A stretch of DNA of 64,000 bases from Muriicola sp. Z0-33. GTDB taxonomy: Bacteria > Bacteroidota > Bacteroidia > Flavobacteriales > Flavobacteriaceae. Position 1 is the stretch's first letter, and every line of letters starts with the position of its first letter. Position numbers and translations under genes: made by a program. Of the stretch, positions 1 through 8,055 are shown piece after piece. Below the pieces are notes generated by a model. It was not told the DNA's origin and did not search any database. It saw nothing but the letters and a program-made list of their open reading frames with translations. The stretch spans positions 124,001 through 188,000 of the forward strand of contig NZ_JAFMPW010000006.1 in NCBI RefSeq assembly GCF_026126425.1, read 5' to 3'.

Positions 1-669
1 AATAGCCGCGTTGTTTGGTGCGTAATAGGTTTTAAAGAAACTGGCAACATCCTCAAGATTTGCAGCGTCTAAATCTTCCAGATCGCCGTAGAAGTTATGT
101 GCGTTGTACCAATTGGTGTTGGCGTATTGTGGCATGTCTAACCAGGGAAAGCCTCCATAGGGCTGATTAAGCACATTGACTTTAACCTCGTTTTTCACCA
201 CTCCTTGCTGGTTGGTGAGGTTATCCTGACTTATATCCAGACCCCGCATTCTGTCGGCTTCTGCCCATAACATGGTCTCCAATTTGTGGGAGGGGACTAT
301 CTCAAAATAGTTGGTAAAATCAAAACGCGTAGAACCATTTAAGACTCCTCCGTTCTGTTGAACAAGTTTCACAAATTCCATTTTACCCAGGTTTTTTGAA
401 CCCTGGAACATCATATGTTCAAACAAATGGGCAAACCCAGTTCGGTCCTTGGGTTCTATTCTGAAACCAATATTATAATATACTGCTACTATTGCTGTTG
501 GTGACGTTTTATCCTGGGAAAGAATAACCTTGAGCCCGTTATCCAGTTTGTAATATTCTACCGGTACTTTGAACTCTGACATCTCGTTCTTCTTATCCGT
601 TTCCTCGGCGCAACCCAGGACAAAAGCTGCCGAGAGGCCGAGTAGTAGTAATCTAAAAGATAATTTCAT
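1..669 (-). CDS. M16 family zinc metallopeptidase lipoprotein, N-terminal part (3' end beyond window)
   Basis: The reading frame runs in from the left edge. The 223 residues present are the N-terminal end of an insulinase/pitrilysin (M16) peptidase. A hydrophobic signal ends in a lipobox with Cys20 (FVLGC), so the protein is probably a lipoprotein. The inverted zinc motif HxxEH is present (His81, Glu84, His85), and Glu161 lies 76 residues further on, the usual spacing of the third ligand. The flanking GFAHLFEHMMFQGS block is typical of the family. These enzymes degrade peptides inside a clam-shell chamber; bacterial homologues are periplasmic or surface-attached. The second half, with the inactive M16 domain, lies outside the window. 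The ATG is at the 669 end. Confidence 0.93.
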   Translation of the reverse strand, partial: MKLSFRLLLLGLSAAFVLGCAEETDKKNEMSEFKVPVEYYKLDNGLKVILSQDKTSPTAIVAVYYNIGFRIEPKDRTGFAHLFEHMMFQGSKNLGKMEFVKLVQQNGGVLNGSTRFDFTNYFEIVPSHKLETMLWAEADRMRGLDISQDNLTNQQGVVKNEVKVNVLNQPYGGFPWLDMPQYANTNWYNAHNFYGDLEDLDAANLEDVASFFKTYYAPNNAAI

Positions 670-775
670 TGATGAAGTTTTAATTATTAGTTGATTTTGA
701 AAGATTAAATATTAAATATGTTTAGCTTTTAGTAAGACTCAGAAGCAGCGCCAATGTTACATAATTTTATTCGTT

Positions 776-1582
776 TTAATAGGATTTATCAGGGTACCAA
801 TCCAATAGCACTACTTCAATCTCCGGATCCGATGCATTTACCAGGGCTTTAAACTTGTTTACATCGCTGATGTTAGGTCTGCCCCTGTAATGATATGGAT
901 ATACTTGCCTCGGTTTAAATTGCAATACGGCATCGGCTGCACTTTCTTCGGTCATAGTATACGGTAAATTCATACAGATGAATGCCTTATCTATGTTTGT
1001 TAACTCCCTCATTTCCGGAATATCCTCTGTATCGCCAGAAAAATACAAGCGTTGCGGCCCCAAATTAATAATATAGCCATTACCTCGGCCTTTTTTATGA
1101 AAGTTTAACGCTTCCTCTCTTAAATTATACATTGGAACTGCTTCTACCAATATGCCAAACCTTTCCTTAGACTCCCCATTGTTAAGTACATCTATTAGAG
1201 GAGTGAATTCTTTAGGTAACAATTCAGCAACCGCCCTGGGAGCAATTATTTTTGCTACTCCATTGTCTAGTTCTTCGAGAGTTTCCAGGCTCAAATGGTC
1301 ACCATGGATATCGGTAATCAGAATGAGATCAGCCCTCTTTTGGCCTTTAAATGCGGCAGCACCCCCTACAGGGTCTATATATATGGTAATATCTCCCCAT
1401 TCTATTATAGCCGTGGCATGTTCAATTGGCACTATTTTTAATGAAGGTACTTCATCTGAACTTTGGGTAATAACCGTTGTATCTGTCTTATTTTGCTCAT
1501 TTTTAGGGCCTTCCTTGCATGCTATTAGCGCTGAAAGACAACAAAATACAGGAATATATTTTTTTTTCATTTTTTTAGGCAT
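776..1582 (-). CDS. MBL-fold metallo-hydrolase lipoprotein (UlaG-like)
   Basis: A 268-residue metallo-beta-lactamase-fold protein. The N-terminus is basic and then hydrophobic, ending in a lipobox-like LIAC (Cys22), which suggests export and lipidation. Met5 is an equally plausible start. The metal motif is DIHGDH (His93, Asp95, His96), followed by an SGDT segment and a YPYHY segment that would supply further ligands. The short form with a HxGDH motif resembles the L-ascorbate-6-phosphate lactonase (UlaG) and RNase-Z-like branch rather than true beta-lactamases. The substrate is unknown. It lies about 105 bp from the M16 lipoprotein in the same direction, and both may be surface hydrolases. 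Confidence 0.8.
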   Translation of the reverse strand: MPKKMKKKYIPVFCCLSALIACKEGPKNEQNKTDTTVITQSSDEVPSLKIVPIEHATAIIEWGDITIYIDPVGGAAAFKGQKRADLILITDIHGDHLSLETLEELDNGVAKIIAPRAVAELLPKEFTPLIDVLNNGESKERFGILVEAVPMYNLREEALNFHKKGRGNGYIINLGPQRLYFSGDTEDIPEMRELTNIDKAFICMNLPYTMTEESAADAVLQFKPRQVYPYHYRGRPNISDVNKFKALVNASDPEIEVVLLDWYPDKSY

Positions 1583-1786
1583 TTTTAATTAAAACTCCTG
1601 AAAGCCCTTTATTTAGGTAGGTTTGAGAACTATAAACCGTATAAAGTTACAATTTGCTGTAGTCAAATTTAACAGAAAATCGATTTTTTTCAATCTAAAA
1701 AATCTAAATGAAAATATTAACCGTATATAGACTGAAACAAACAAACAATTTAAACCAGAATTAAAGAGTAATTAATTTTTAACATT

Positions 1787-2674
1787 ATGACTGAAACAAA
1801 AAGTAATAACGGATTGAAGGTAATTGCAGGATTATTGGCTGTAGTTCTTTTGGGTACGATTATCTACACTGTAAGTCTTTATCAGGACAAGAAGAAGACT
1901 ACTAATATGTTGACTCAGGAAAAAGAGTTGGTAGTAGAAGACCTAAATAGCTTGAAGTCAGAATATGACAAAGCCATTCTTGAAAGCAATGCTACTAATG
2001 AAGAATTGGTTGCAGCAAGAGATAATATTGCAAAATATATTGATTCTGTTAAAACTATGAAGGCAGACCTTGGTACTTTAAGAAGGTACAGAAATCAGGT
2101 GAGCATCCTTAAAAAAGAAAGAGAGCAGTTGTTAGCTCAGGTAGATTCTTTAACTCAATCTAACACCCTGATAGCTATGCAACGCGATAGCACTTTCGTT
2201 CAGCTAGAGAAGCAGACTGTATTCAACGATTCTTTGGTAGTTCAAAATACTCAGTTGGCAGATGCTGTTGAGAGAGGTTCGGCCTTAAATCTGGCTACTT
2301 TGACTGTTGATGCTGTTAGAGAGCGCAACAGTGGTAAACTGGTATCAACTTCAAGAGCTAAATCTACAGATAAATTCAAAATCTGTTTTACCGTTGCAGA
2401 CAATGTAATTGCTGAAGCCGGAGATAGAGAATTTTTACTTGAAGTATTAGATCCACAAGGTAACATTCTTGGTGGAGGTGCTTCTAAGTCTAATGATGAT
2501 GGTGCTTCTGTTACTTATAGCAAAGGAACTAACTTCTACTATGAGAACAAAAACCTTGATGTTTGTGATTATATCAATAAGCCTGCAGGAGATTTCCAAA
2601 AAGGAAATTACATGGTAAATGTTTATGATGACAAGCTTAAATTAATGGCGACTTCTAAGTTCACATTAAAATAG
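1787..2674 (+). CDS. Membrane-anchored coiled-coil protein, unknown function
   Basis: A 295-residue protein. After a short polar N-terminus there is a single membrane helix (about residues 10-30). A long charged alpha-helical or coiled-coil stretch follows (about 33-160), rich in E, K, Q and L. The C-terminal domain of about 110 residues (190-295) looks beta-rich (for example FLLEVLDPQGNILGGG). The topology implies a short cytoplasmic tail with the coiled coil and C-terminal domain in the periplasm. I recognise it as a type common in Flavobacteriia but know no function. It is transcribed alone, divergently from the MBL gene, and ends at a strong terminator. Confidence 0.8.
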   Translation: MTETKSNNGLKVIAGLLAVVLLGTIIYTVSLYQDKKKTTNMLTQEKELVVEDLNSLKSEYDKAILESNATNEELVAARDNIAKYIDSVKTMKADLGTLRRYRNQVSILKKEREQLLAQVDSLTQSNTLIAMQRDSTFVQLEKQTVFNDSLVVQNTQLADAVERGSALNLATLTVDAVRERNSGKLVSTSRAKSTDKFKICFTVADNVIAEAGDREFLLEVLDPQGNILGGGASKSNDDGASVTYSKGTNFYYENKNLDVCDYINKPAGDFQKGNYMVNVYDDKLKLMATSKFTLK

Positions 2675-2700
2675 CATACAGACACTATCCATTTATATAA

Positions 2701-2733
2701 AAAAGGGGATGATTTTCGGATCATCCCCTTTTT
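2701..2733. terminator. Bidirectional intrinsic terminator
   Basis: A perfect 9-bp stem GGGGATGAT/ATCATCCCC (2705-2713 with 2720-2728) has a 6-base loop and is flanked by A4 and T5 tracts that extend it. It sits between the convergent coiled-coil gene and fumC and can serve both. Confidence 0.9.
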
Positions 2734-2752
2734 AATTTATCAGGTAATTCAC

Positions 2753-4150
2753 CTATTTAAGGCCTCCAACCATGTCTTCCGGTTTTACCCATGCCTCATA
2801 TTCCTCCGCAGTAACATAGCCTAAGTTAATAGCTTCCTCTTTTAAAGTAGTCCCATTTTTATGTGCCGTATTGGCAATCTCAGCAGCTTTGTAATACCCA
2901 ATTCTGGTATTTAAAGCTGTCACCAGCATTAAAGAATTATTCAAAAGTTCATTTATCACGGCAGTATTAGGTGCTATTCCAACGGCACAATTCTCATCGA
3001 AACTTACACAGGCATCCCCAAGTAATTGGGCAGATTGAAGAATATTAGCGGCCATCATAGGCTTAAAAACATTAAGTTCATAGTGTCCCTGCGTACCTCC
3101 TACAGAGAGTGCCACGTCGTTACCCATTACCTGTGCGCAAACCATGGTCATGGCTTCACATTGTGTCGGATTAACTTTCCCCGGCATTATAGAGCTTCCC
3201 GGTTCATTTGCCGGGATGGTAATTTCACCAATCCCTGATCTTGGCCCCGAGGCCATCATCCTAATATCGTTAGCTATTTTATTGAGGGAAACGGCAAGTT
3301 GCTTTAATGCCCCATGACTCTCTACAAGTGCATCATGAGCTGCCAGCGCTTCAAATTTGTTAGCTGCCGTTATGAAAGGCAGTCCTGTAAATTGCGAAAT
3401 ATATCTTGCCACAAGCACGTCATATCCCTTGGGGGTATTTAAACCGGTGCCTACGGCTGTTCCGCCAAGTGCCAGTTCGCTTAGATGTGGTAAAGTATGC
3501 TGCAAAGCTTTCAGACCGTGTTCTAATTGGGAAACGTAACCAGAAAACTCTTGCCCCAGGGTTAGGGGAGTAGCATCCATAAGGTGGGTTCGTCCAATTT
3601 TCACAACATCACTAAAGGCTGCTACTTTCTTATTCAAAGTCTCTTTCAATTGCGTAACACCAGGGATGGTTACTTCCACTATTTTCTTATAGGCCGCAAT
3701 ATGCATTCCTGTGGGGAAAGTGTCATTTGAAGATTGCGATTTATTTACATCATCATTCGGCTGTATTGTTTTTTCCCCTTCTCCAATAACCTTGCCAGCC
3801 AATTCATGAGCCCTGTTAGCGATGACCTCATTTACATTCATATTACTCTGTGTGCCAGATCCGGTTTGCCATATTACCAAAGGGAATTGATCATTGTGCT
3901 TACCTTCAAGGATTTCATCACATACTTGCCCTATAAGGTCTCGCTTGTCTTCACTTAATACTCCCAATTCACAGTTAGTATATGCAGCCGCCTTCTTCAG
4001 ATAAGCAAAACCCATGATCACATCTAAAGGCATAGAAGCCTCGGGGCCTATTTTAAAATTGTTTCTGGATCTCTCGGTTTGTGCTCCCCAATATTTATCA
4101 GAAGGGACCTTTACTTCACCCATGGTATCTTTCTCTATTCTAAAGTTCAT
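2753..4150 (-). CDS. fumC: Fumarate hydratase, class II
   Basis: A 465-residue class II fumarase, which interconverts fumarate and L-malate in the TCA cycle without an Fe-S cluster. The superfamily signature [11 protein letters not shown] is at residues 318-328, with the catalytic serine at Ser319. The RTHLMDA segment carries His189, equivalent to the general-acid histidine of E. coli FumC. The [10 protein letters not shown] block (residues 96-105) is the substrate-binding A region. Length and motifs are complete. It is a single-gene unit convergent with the coiled-coil gene; a TACATTTG -7 element lies 22 bp upstream of the ATG. Confidence 0.98.
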   Translation of the reverse strand: MNFRIEKDTMGEVKVPSDKYWGAQTERSRNNFKIGPEASMPLDVIMGFAYLKKAAAYTNCELGVLSEDKRDLIGQVCDEILEGKHNDQFPLVIWQTGSGTQSNMNVNEVIANRAHELAGKVIGEGEKTIQPNDDVNKSQSSNDTFPTGMHIAAYKKIVEVTIPGVTQLKETLNKKVAAFSDVVKIGRTHLMDATPLTLGQEFSGYVSQLEHGLKALQHTLPHLSELALGGTAVGTGLNTPKGYDVLVARYISQFTGLPFITAANKFEALAAHDALVESHGALKQLAVSLNKIANDIRMMASGPRSGIGEITIPANEPGSSIMPGKVNPTQCEAMTMVCAQVMGNDVALSVGGTQGHYELNVFKPMMAANILQSAQLLGDACVSFDENCAVGIAPNTAVINELLNNSLMLVTALNTRIGYYKAAEIANTAHKNGTTLKEEAINLGYVTAEEYEAWVKPEDMVGGLK

Positions 4151-4172
4151 TTTGCGACTGTTTTAGTTCTAA

Positions 4173-4180
4173 CAAATGTA
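4173..4180 (-). promoter_or_regulatory. Bacteroidota -7 element upstream of fumC
   Basis: TACATTTG on the minus strand matches TAnnTTTG and ends 22 bp before the fumC start. No TTG is found at the preferred 17-23 bp spacing, so the call rests on the -7 box alone. Confidence 0.5.
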
Positions 4181-4250
4181 GTGGTTTAACAAATTAATTC
4201 CTTTTGATGCATTAAGGAATTTATCTGAGCAGAGATTTTTATATTTTCAT

Positions 4251-4281
4251 TTGCAGTATTACATCTTCCCAACTATCTTTG
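4251..4281 (+). promoter_or_regulatory. Promoter TTG-N20-TATCTTTG for the small membrane protein gene
   Basis: TTG at 4251-4253 and TATCTTTG at 4274-4281 are 20 bp apart, an exact match to the Bacteroidota housekeeping promoter. Transcription would start near 4288, so the coding start must be the downstream ATG at 4302. The in-frame TTG at 4251 is the -33 box and not a start codon. Confidence 0.8.
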
Positions 4282-4301
4282 TACCACAAATAAGAAATAT
4301 T

Positions 4302-4475
4302 ATGTTTGAATTTGACCAGTACTTGGGATTTCTTGCCTTTTTAACCATTCTTACTATTGGGTTTTGGCTGATGATGTTTTTGTTATTATTTGTCGTTCCC
4401 TACTGGTTGGGAGGTAATTTAATAGAACTTTGGAAAGAAAGACGTGAGGCGAAACGCGCCAAACGCGAAGCATAA
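4302..4475 (+). CDS. Small single-pass membrane protein, unknown function
   Basis: A 57-residue protein beginning at the ATG at 4302, chosen because the promoter lies at 4251-4281. It has one or two closely packed hydrophobic segments (about residues 8-37), rich in Leu, Phe and Trp. A short basic cytoplasmic-type tail follows (WKERREAKRAKREA). No family is recognised. It is monocistronic, with its own promoter and terminator, which supports a real gene despite its size. Confidence 0.75.
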   Translation: MFEFDQYLGFLAFLTILTIGFWLMMFLLLFVVPYWLGGNLIELWKERREAKRAKREA

Positions 4476-4503
4476 AAAAAGAAGCCCATGGGCTTCTTTT
4501 TTG
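4476..4503. terminator. Intrinsic terminator shared by convergent genes
   Basis: The palindromic stem AAAAGAAGCCC/GGGCTTCTTTT is centred on AT at 4488-4489 and followed by T residues. It begins directly after the stop codon of the small membrane protein and lies just before the 3' end of the opposing TonB-receptor gene. Confidence 0.9.
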
Positions 4504-4521
4504 TTTTAAGTAGGAGAGGGA

Positions 4522-7038
4522 TTATCCTTCAAATTCAAAATCGTCATCTCCACCACCGTTTCTTCTACCATTCCTTCCTCTTTGCTGCTGCTGTTGATTA
4601 AATCTGTAAAGAAATGACAATGTCACCTGTCGCTGTCTCCATTGAAATTCACTGTAGGTAAAAACATTTTCCGTTCTGGTTTCACTTCGCCTTTTCCTGC
4701 TGTTAAACAAATCACTCACATTTAAGGAAAGCGTTGCCTTGTCTTTGACAATGTCCTTACTAAAAGCCAAATTAGTACTCAATATACCTTTAGATCTGCT
4801 CTGAGCATTTTCCCTTGGCCCCCTGTAGAACAGATTGGTCTGAAAATCTATTGCCGCCGGTAGTGGGATTTTTGCACTGAAACGAGAGAACCAGGTTAAG
4901 TTATCTGCATCAAAGTTTTGGGTGATTTCCTCATTTTGAAAATTGATATAAGAGTAATCACCCCTGAGTTTTTGCTGAAACAGATTAAAGTTCCAGGTAA
5001 GCCTCCAACTTCTTTTGGGGGTATACGTAGTGGTAAATTCCATTCCTACTCGGTCATCGGTGGCAAGATTGATTGGAGTTCTCGTTTGCACAGGGACCAA
5101 TACCGGATTGGCCGGATCATCCGGGTCATCTATTTCCACAAAGTCGCCCGTCTCCTGTGTAATGAATTGAAATACTCCAGTAGAATGGTTGTAATAGGCC
5201 GAGGTGGTAAATGTTATTTTATCCCATCTTTTTAGATACCCAAGGTCAAAAGCATTGGTGTAGGTGGGATCCAGATCCGGGTTCCCCTGAAATAAATTGG
5301 TATTACTGGACCGTGATGGAAACGGGTTTATAAACCTTGATCGGGGACGCCTGAGCCTTCTGCTGTAACTGACCGTGAGTTGCTCAGTTTCTGAAAATTC
5401 ATACCCTAGGAACAAGGAAGGAAACCAATCTACATAATCCTTATTTTCTAGCTGATTCGTATTTACCAATTCTATTGCTATATCGGAAGCCTCCATTCTA
5501 AGACCACCTAAAATGTTGAACTTATTTAGCTTTGTGCCCAGTTGCATATATGCAGCGTTTACATACTCCTTATAATTGAGCTCATTGCTAAAATTGGGAT
5601 CGCTGTCCAAAACACCATTCTCCAGAACCCCAAAATCAAAATCTGTATTGAAGTTGTTGAATGTGCCTCTATAACCCAATTCTAGCTGCGAGGTATTATC
5701 CTTTCCAAAAGGCCGGACATAGTCTGCCTGAAGCAATTGCCTTTTCTGAGATTCGTCATTAATGGTTTGTTCCGTAGGTAATTTGATATTTTCTCCAAGT
5801 ACTACTTCATTAATAATTGAATTTTCCAATTCAAATCCTCTTGAATACTGATAATCCATAGTGAGTTCGTGACCCTCCTTATTAAATTCTTTTCTATAAT
5901 TAACAGAATATTGCACATCTTCTTCGTCTTCCGTTTCTGTAGTGAACCTGTTTCTTTGAATTGTGGGATTCCCCTGAGCATCAAAATTTTCGAAATCAAT
6001 ATCCACAGTATCTTCCCCTTCAGAATTGCGATAAACAAGAGAATTGGTAATACTACTGCTGTCATCTATAAAATACTCAAATCCAATATTGGTATTGAAA
6101 CCCTCATTCTGCCGCTGATAATCTCTTTCTTCATCCTGAAAGCTGGCAGTGCTGCCATCCGGATTAAAGTTTTCCTGTTCAAATAACGCATTTCCCGGAG
6201 CATCCCTGTAACGGTAAGAGGTATTAGTAAAAATGTTGAACTTTTCGCGCCTCAGATTCAGACTTAGCGCGCCTCCATAGTTATCTGGCTGTCCGGCATT
6301 AAGAGAAATAGAGCCATTTACTCCGGCAGTTTTACTCTGCTTCAGGATGATATTCAGTATGCCTGCTGTACCTTCCGCATCATATCTTGCAGATGGGTTA
6401 GTTATAACTTCTACTTTCTCAATAGCCTCGGCAGGCAGTTGTTGCAGGGTTTCGGGGTTTAGTCCAGAAAGGGCTGATGGTTTCCCATTGATGAGGATAC
6501 GGACACTTTCATTACCTCTCAGGCTAATATTACCTTCCACATCTACCGAAACAGAGGGGACATTGTCCAGAACATCGGTAACAGATCCACCTTTTACAGT
6601 CAGATCGGAGCCCACATTGTATACTTTCTTGTCCAGTCGGAGTTCAACCGTGGTTCTTTCACCAATTAGCTCTACATCTTCAAGTTGCTCAACATCCAGT
6701 GCCAGTTCAATAACCCCTAGATCTGTAGATGATCTTAGGGTCTGATTTTCGAGCGAAAAGGTGGTATATGATATGTATTCTATCCGTATGTTGAAGAGGC
6801 CGGGATAGGTCTCAACATCAAATTTCCCATTTTCGTCAGTTATACCTCCGGTAACCCGCTCCGGGTTTCTTACCCTCTGCAGTATTATAGTGGCGTATTC
6901 TAAGGGGGCTTTGGAATCCTGATCTATAACTGTTCCAGTAATTTTTATTGGGTCTGGCCGTTGTCCCTGGCCCTGTGGTCTTTGTGAAAAAGAAAATGAT
7001 ATTGCCAATAGAAAAATTGGCAGTAGAGTTTTGCGCAT
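4522..7038 (-). CDS. TonB-dependent receptor, outer-membrane beta-barrel family
   Basis: An 838-residue outer-membrane protein. A signal peptide (about residues 1-18, ending SFSFSQ) is followed by a carboxypeptidase-regulatory-like domain (about 32-115, KITGTVIDQDSKAPLEYATI). A plug domain follows (about 125-225, with SVDVEGNISLRGNESVRILI), then a long beta-barrel with repeated Y/F-rich strands. The architecture is the Bacteroidota 'outer membrane beta-barrel family' relative of SusC/FecA. The C-terminus continues past the barrel as a Q/R/G/D-rich tail (QQQQQRGRNGRRNGGG, then DDDFEFEG), unusual because most barrels end on an aromatic residue. It starts 3 bp after the stop of the small exported protein upstream, so the two are co-transcribed. 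The substrate is unknown. Confidence 0.93.
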   Translation of the reverse strand: MRKTLLPIFLLAISFSFSQRPQGQGQRPDPIKITGTVIDQDSKAPLEYATIILQRVRNPERVTGGITDENGKFDVETYPGLFNIRIEYISYTTFSLENQTLRSSTDLGVIELALDVEQLEDVELIGERTTVELRLDKKVYNVGSDLTVKGGSVTDVLDNVPSVSVDVEGNISLRGNESVRILINGKPSALSGLNPETLQQLPAEAIEKVEVITNPSARYDAEGTAGILNIILKQSKTAGVNGSISLNAGQPDNYGGALSLNLRREKFNIFTNTSYRYRDAPGNALFEQENFNPDGSTASFQDEERDYQRQNEGFNTNIGFEYFIDDSSSITNSLVYRNSEGEDTVDIDFENFDAQGNPTIQRNRFTTETEDEEDVQYSVNYRKEFNKEGHELTMDYQYSRGFELENSIINEVVLGENIKLPTEQTINDESQKRQLLQADYVRPFGKDNTSQLELGYRGTFNNFNTDFDFGVLENGVLDSDPNFSNELNYKEYVNAAYMQLGTKLNKFNILGGLRMEASDIAIELVNTNQLENKDYVDWFPSLFLGYEFSETEQLTVSYSRRLRRPRSRFINPFPSRSSNTNLFQGNPDLDPTYTNAFDLGYLKRWDKITFTTSAYYNHSTGVFQFITQETGDFVEIDDPDDPANPVLVPVQTRTPINLATDDRVGMEFTTTYTPKRSWRLTWNFNLFQQKLRGDYSYINFQNEEITQNFDADNLTWFSRFSAKIPLPAAIDFQTNLFYRGPRENAQSRSKGILSTNLAFSKDIVKDKATLSLNVSDLFNSRKRRSETRTENVFTYSEFQWRQRQVTLSFLYRFNQQQQQRGRNGRRNGGGDDDFEFEG

Positions 7039-7041
7039 TAA

Positions 7042-7509
7042 TTAATCTTTAGATTTCTTTTTTTTCTTTTTCTTTTTCTTCTTTTTATATCCTTCTTGTT
7101 GAATGGCTACCAGGGCATTGTATTTGTCTTCCGGAAGACCTGCCATAAGTTCTTCTTTCTGACCTGCCCGAATTTTCTCCATAGCTTCCCGGGTTTTATC
7201 CGGATCTAGCTTTAACAATTGTAGCTCAATACTCTGCTTTACATATTTGGTGAGAATGGAAGAAACAACAGCATGCTCAAATTCGTTCAGCTCAAGGGCT
7301 TCCGATAATTTCGGCATTTCCCTTGCGACAATTTCCTCAGCGGTGAGTGGGTCTTCTTTTTTGGGAGTAGTATCTGCCTGAGGTACAGCAGATCTTTGGC
7401 GGCCATATCTATTTGTATTGCCATATCCGTAGCCATACTGAGCTTCAGCAAGGGGTAGGGTTAGAATCGTTATCAGGATGCTTAGGAAAAAGATTTTATT
7501 AGTATTCAT
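7042..7509 (-). CDS. Small exported helical protein (Spy/CpxP-like) with C-terminal lysine tract
   Basis: A 155-residue protein with a signal peptide (about residues 1-23, ending LPLAEAQ), then a Y/G/R/N-rich linker (QYGYGYGNTNRYGRQR) and a helical core (about 50-135). The core has a pattern like the periplasmic Spy/CpxP chaperones (repeated charged helices and a late LPEDKYNAL segment). It ends with eleven consecutive lysines followed by SKD. The likeness to Spy is my inference from the helix pattern. The gene is first in a two-gene unit with the TonB receptor (3-bp gap), so a role in folding or assembling that receptor is possible. A TATTTTTG -7 element lies 22 bp upstream. Confidence 0.75.
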   Translation of the reverse strand: MNTNKIFFLSILITILTLPLAEAQYGYGYGNTNRYGRQRSAVPQADTTPKKEDPLTAEEIVAREMPKLSEALELNEFEHAVVSSILTKYVKQSIELQLLKLDPDKTREAMEKIRAGQKEELMAGLPEDKYNALVAIQQEGYKKKKKKKKKKKSKD

Positions 7510-7531
7510 AACGGCATTGGGTATTGGATGT

Positions 7532-7539
7532 CAAAAATA
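7532..7539 (-). promoter_or_regulatory. -7 element for the Spy-like/TonB-receptor unit
   Basis: TATTTTTG on the minus strand matches TAnnTTTG and ends 22 bp before the ATG at 7509. No clear TTG box is found at the right spacing. Confidence 0.5.
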
Positions 7540-7626
7540 GATGAAGGTTTAAACTCCATTGGTTAAATGTATGTTAAAATGACACAAATAGTGTGCCGTA
7601 AAACGCTGTTGATCAGCAGAAAAACA

Positions 7627-7968
7627 TTAAAACAATTCATTAATCTTCTCAGCTGGCCGGCCTACTACCGCCTTGTCACCAGATATTATAATTGGCCGTT
7701 CAATAAGCTTGGGGTACTTAATCATAGCAGCTATTATCTCATCATCGCTTAAGGATTTACCTCTAAAGTTTTCTTTCCAAATAGCTTCTTTCTTCCTGAC
7801 AAGCTCTATGGGCGTATAACCTAACTTTTTTATAATGGCTTTCAGTTCATTTTCGCCGGGTGTTTCTTCTAAATAGCGCACGGTTTCATATGATTTGCCG
7901 GAAGCCTCCAGAAAAGCTATACCTTCACGAGACTTAGCACATCTGGGATTGTGATATATTTGAATCAT
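7627..7968 (-). CDS. arsC: ArsC-family arsenate reductase (glutaredoxin type)
   Basis: A 113-residue thioredoxin-fold protein of the ArsC/Spx/YfgD family. The N-terminal NPRCAKSR carries the single catalytic Cys10. Arg58, Arg91 (in ERPII) and Arg104 (in VGRPAEK) match the three arginines that bind arsenate in the plasmid R773 enzyme. No second cysteine is present, so reduction would need external glutaredoxin or glutathione. No other arsenic gene is nearby, and many chromosomal members of this clade are stress proteins of uncertain substrate, so arsenate as the real substrate is an inference. It follows prfB on the same strand after an 87-bp spacer that contains a tandem repeat. Confidence 0.85.
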   Translation of the reverse strand: MIQIYHNPRCAKSREGIAFLEASGKSYETVRYLEETPGENELKAIIKKLGYTPIELVRKKEAIWKENFRGKSLSDDEIIAAMIKYPKLIERPIIISGDKAVVGRPAEKINELF

Positions 7969-7991
7969 AACTTAAAACTTAATTATTTTTT

Positions 7992-8033
7992 AATACTGAA
8001 TACTGAATACTGATTAGCAATTACTGATTACTG
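7992..8033. repeat. Short tandem repeat, AATACTG x3 plus ATTACTG variants
   Basis: Three head-to-tail copies of AATACTG (7992-8012) are followed, after ATTAGC, by AATTACTG and ATTACTG (8019-8033). It lies entirely in the gap between prfB and arsC. No coding role is visible. Confidence 0.85.
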
Positions 8034-8055
8034 CCAGCAGCCAACGGCCTGCAAT

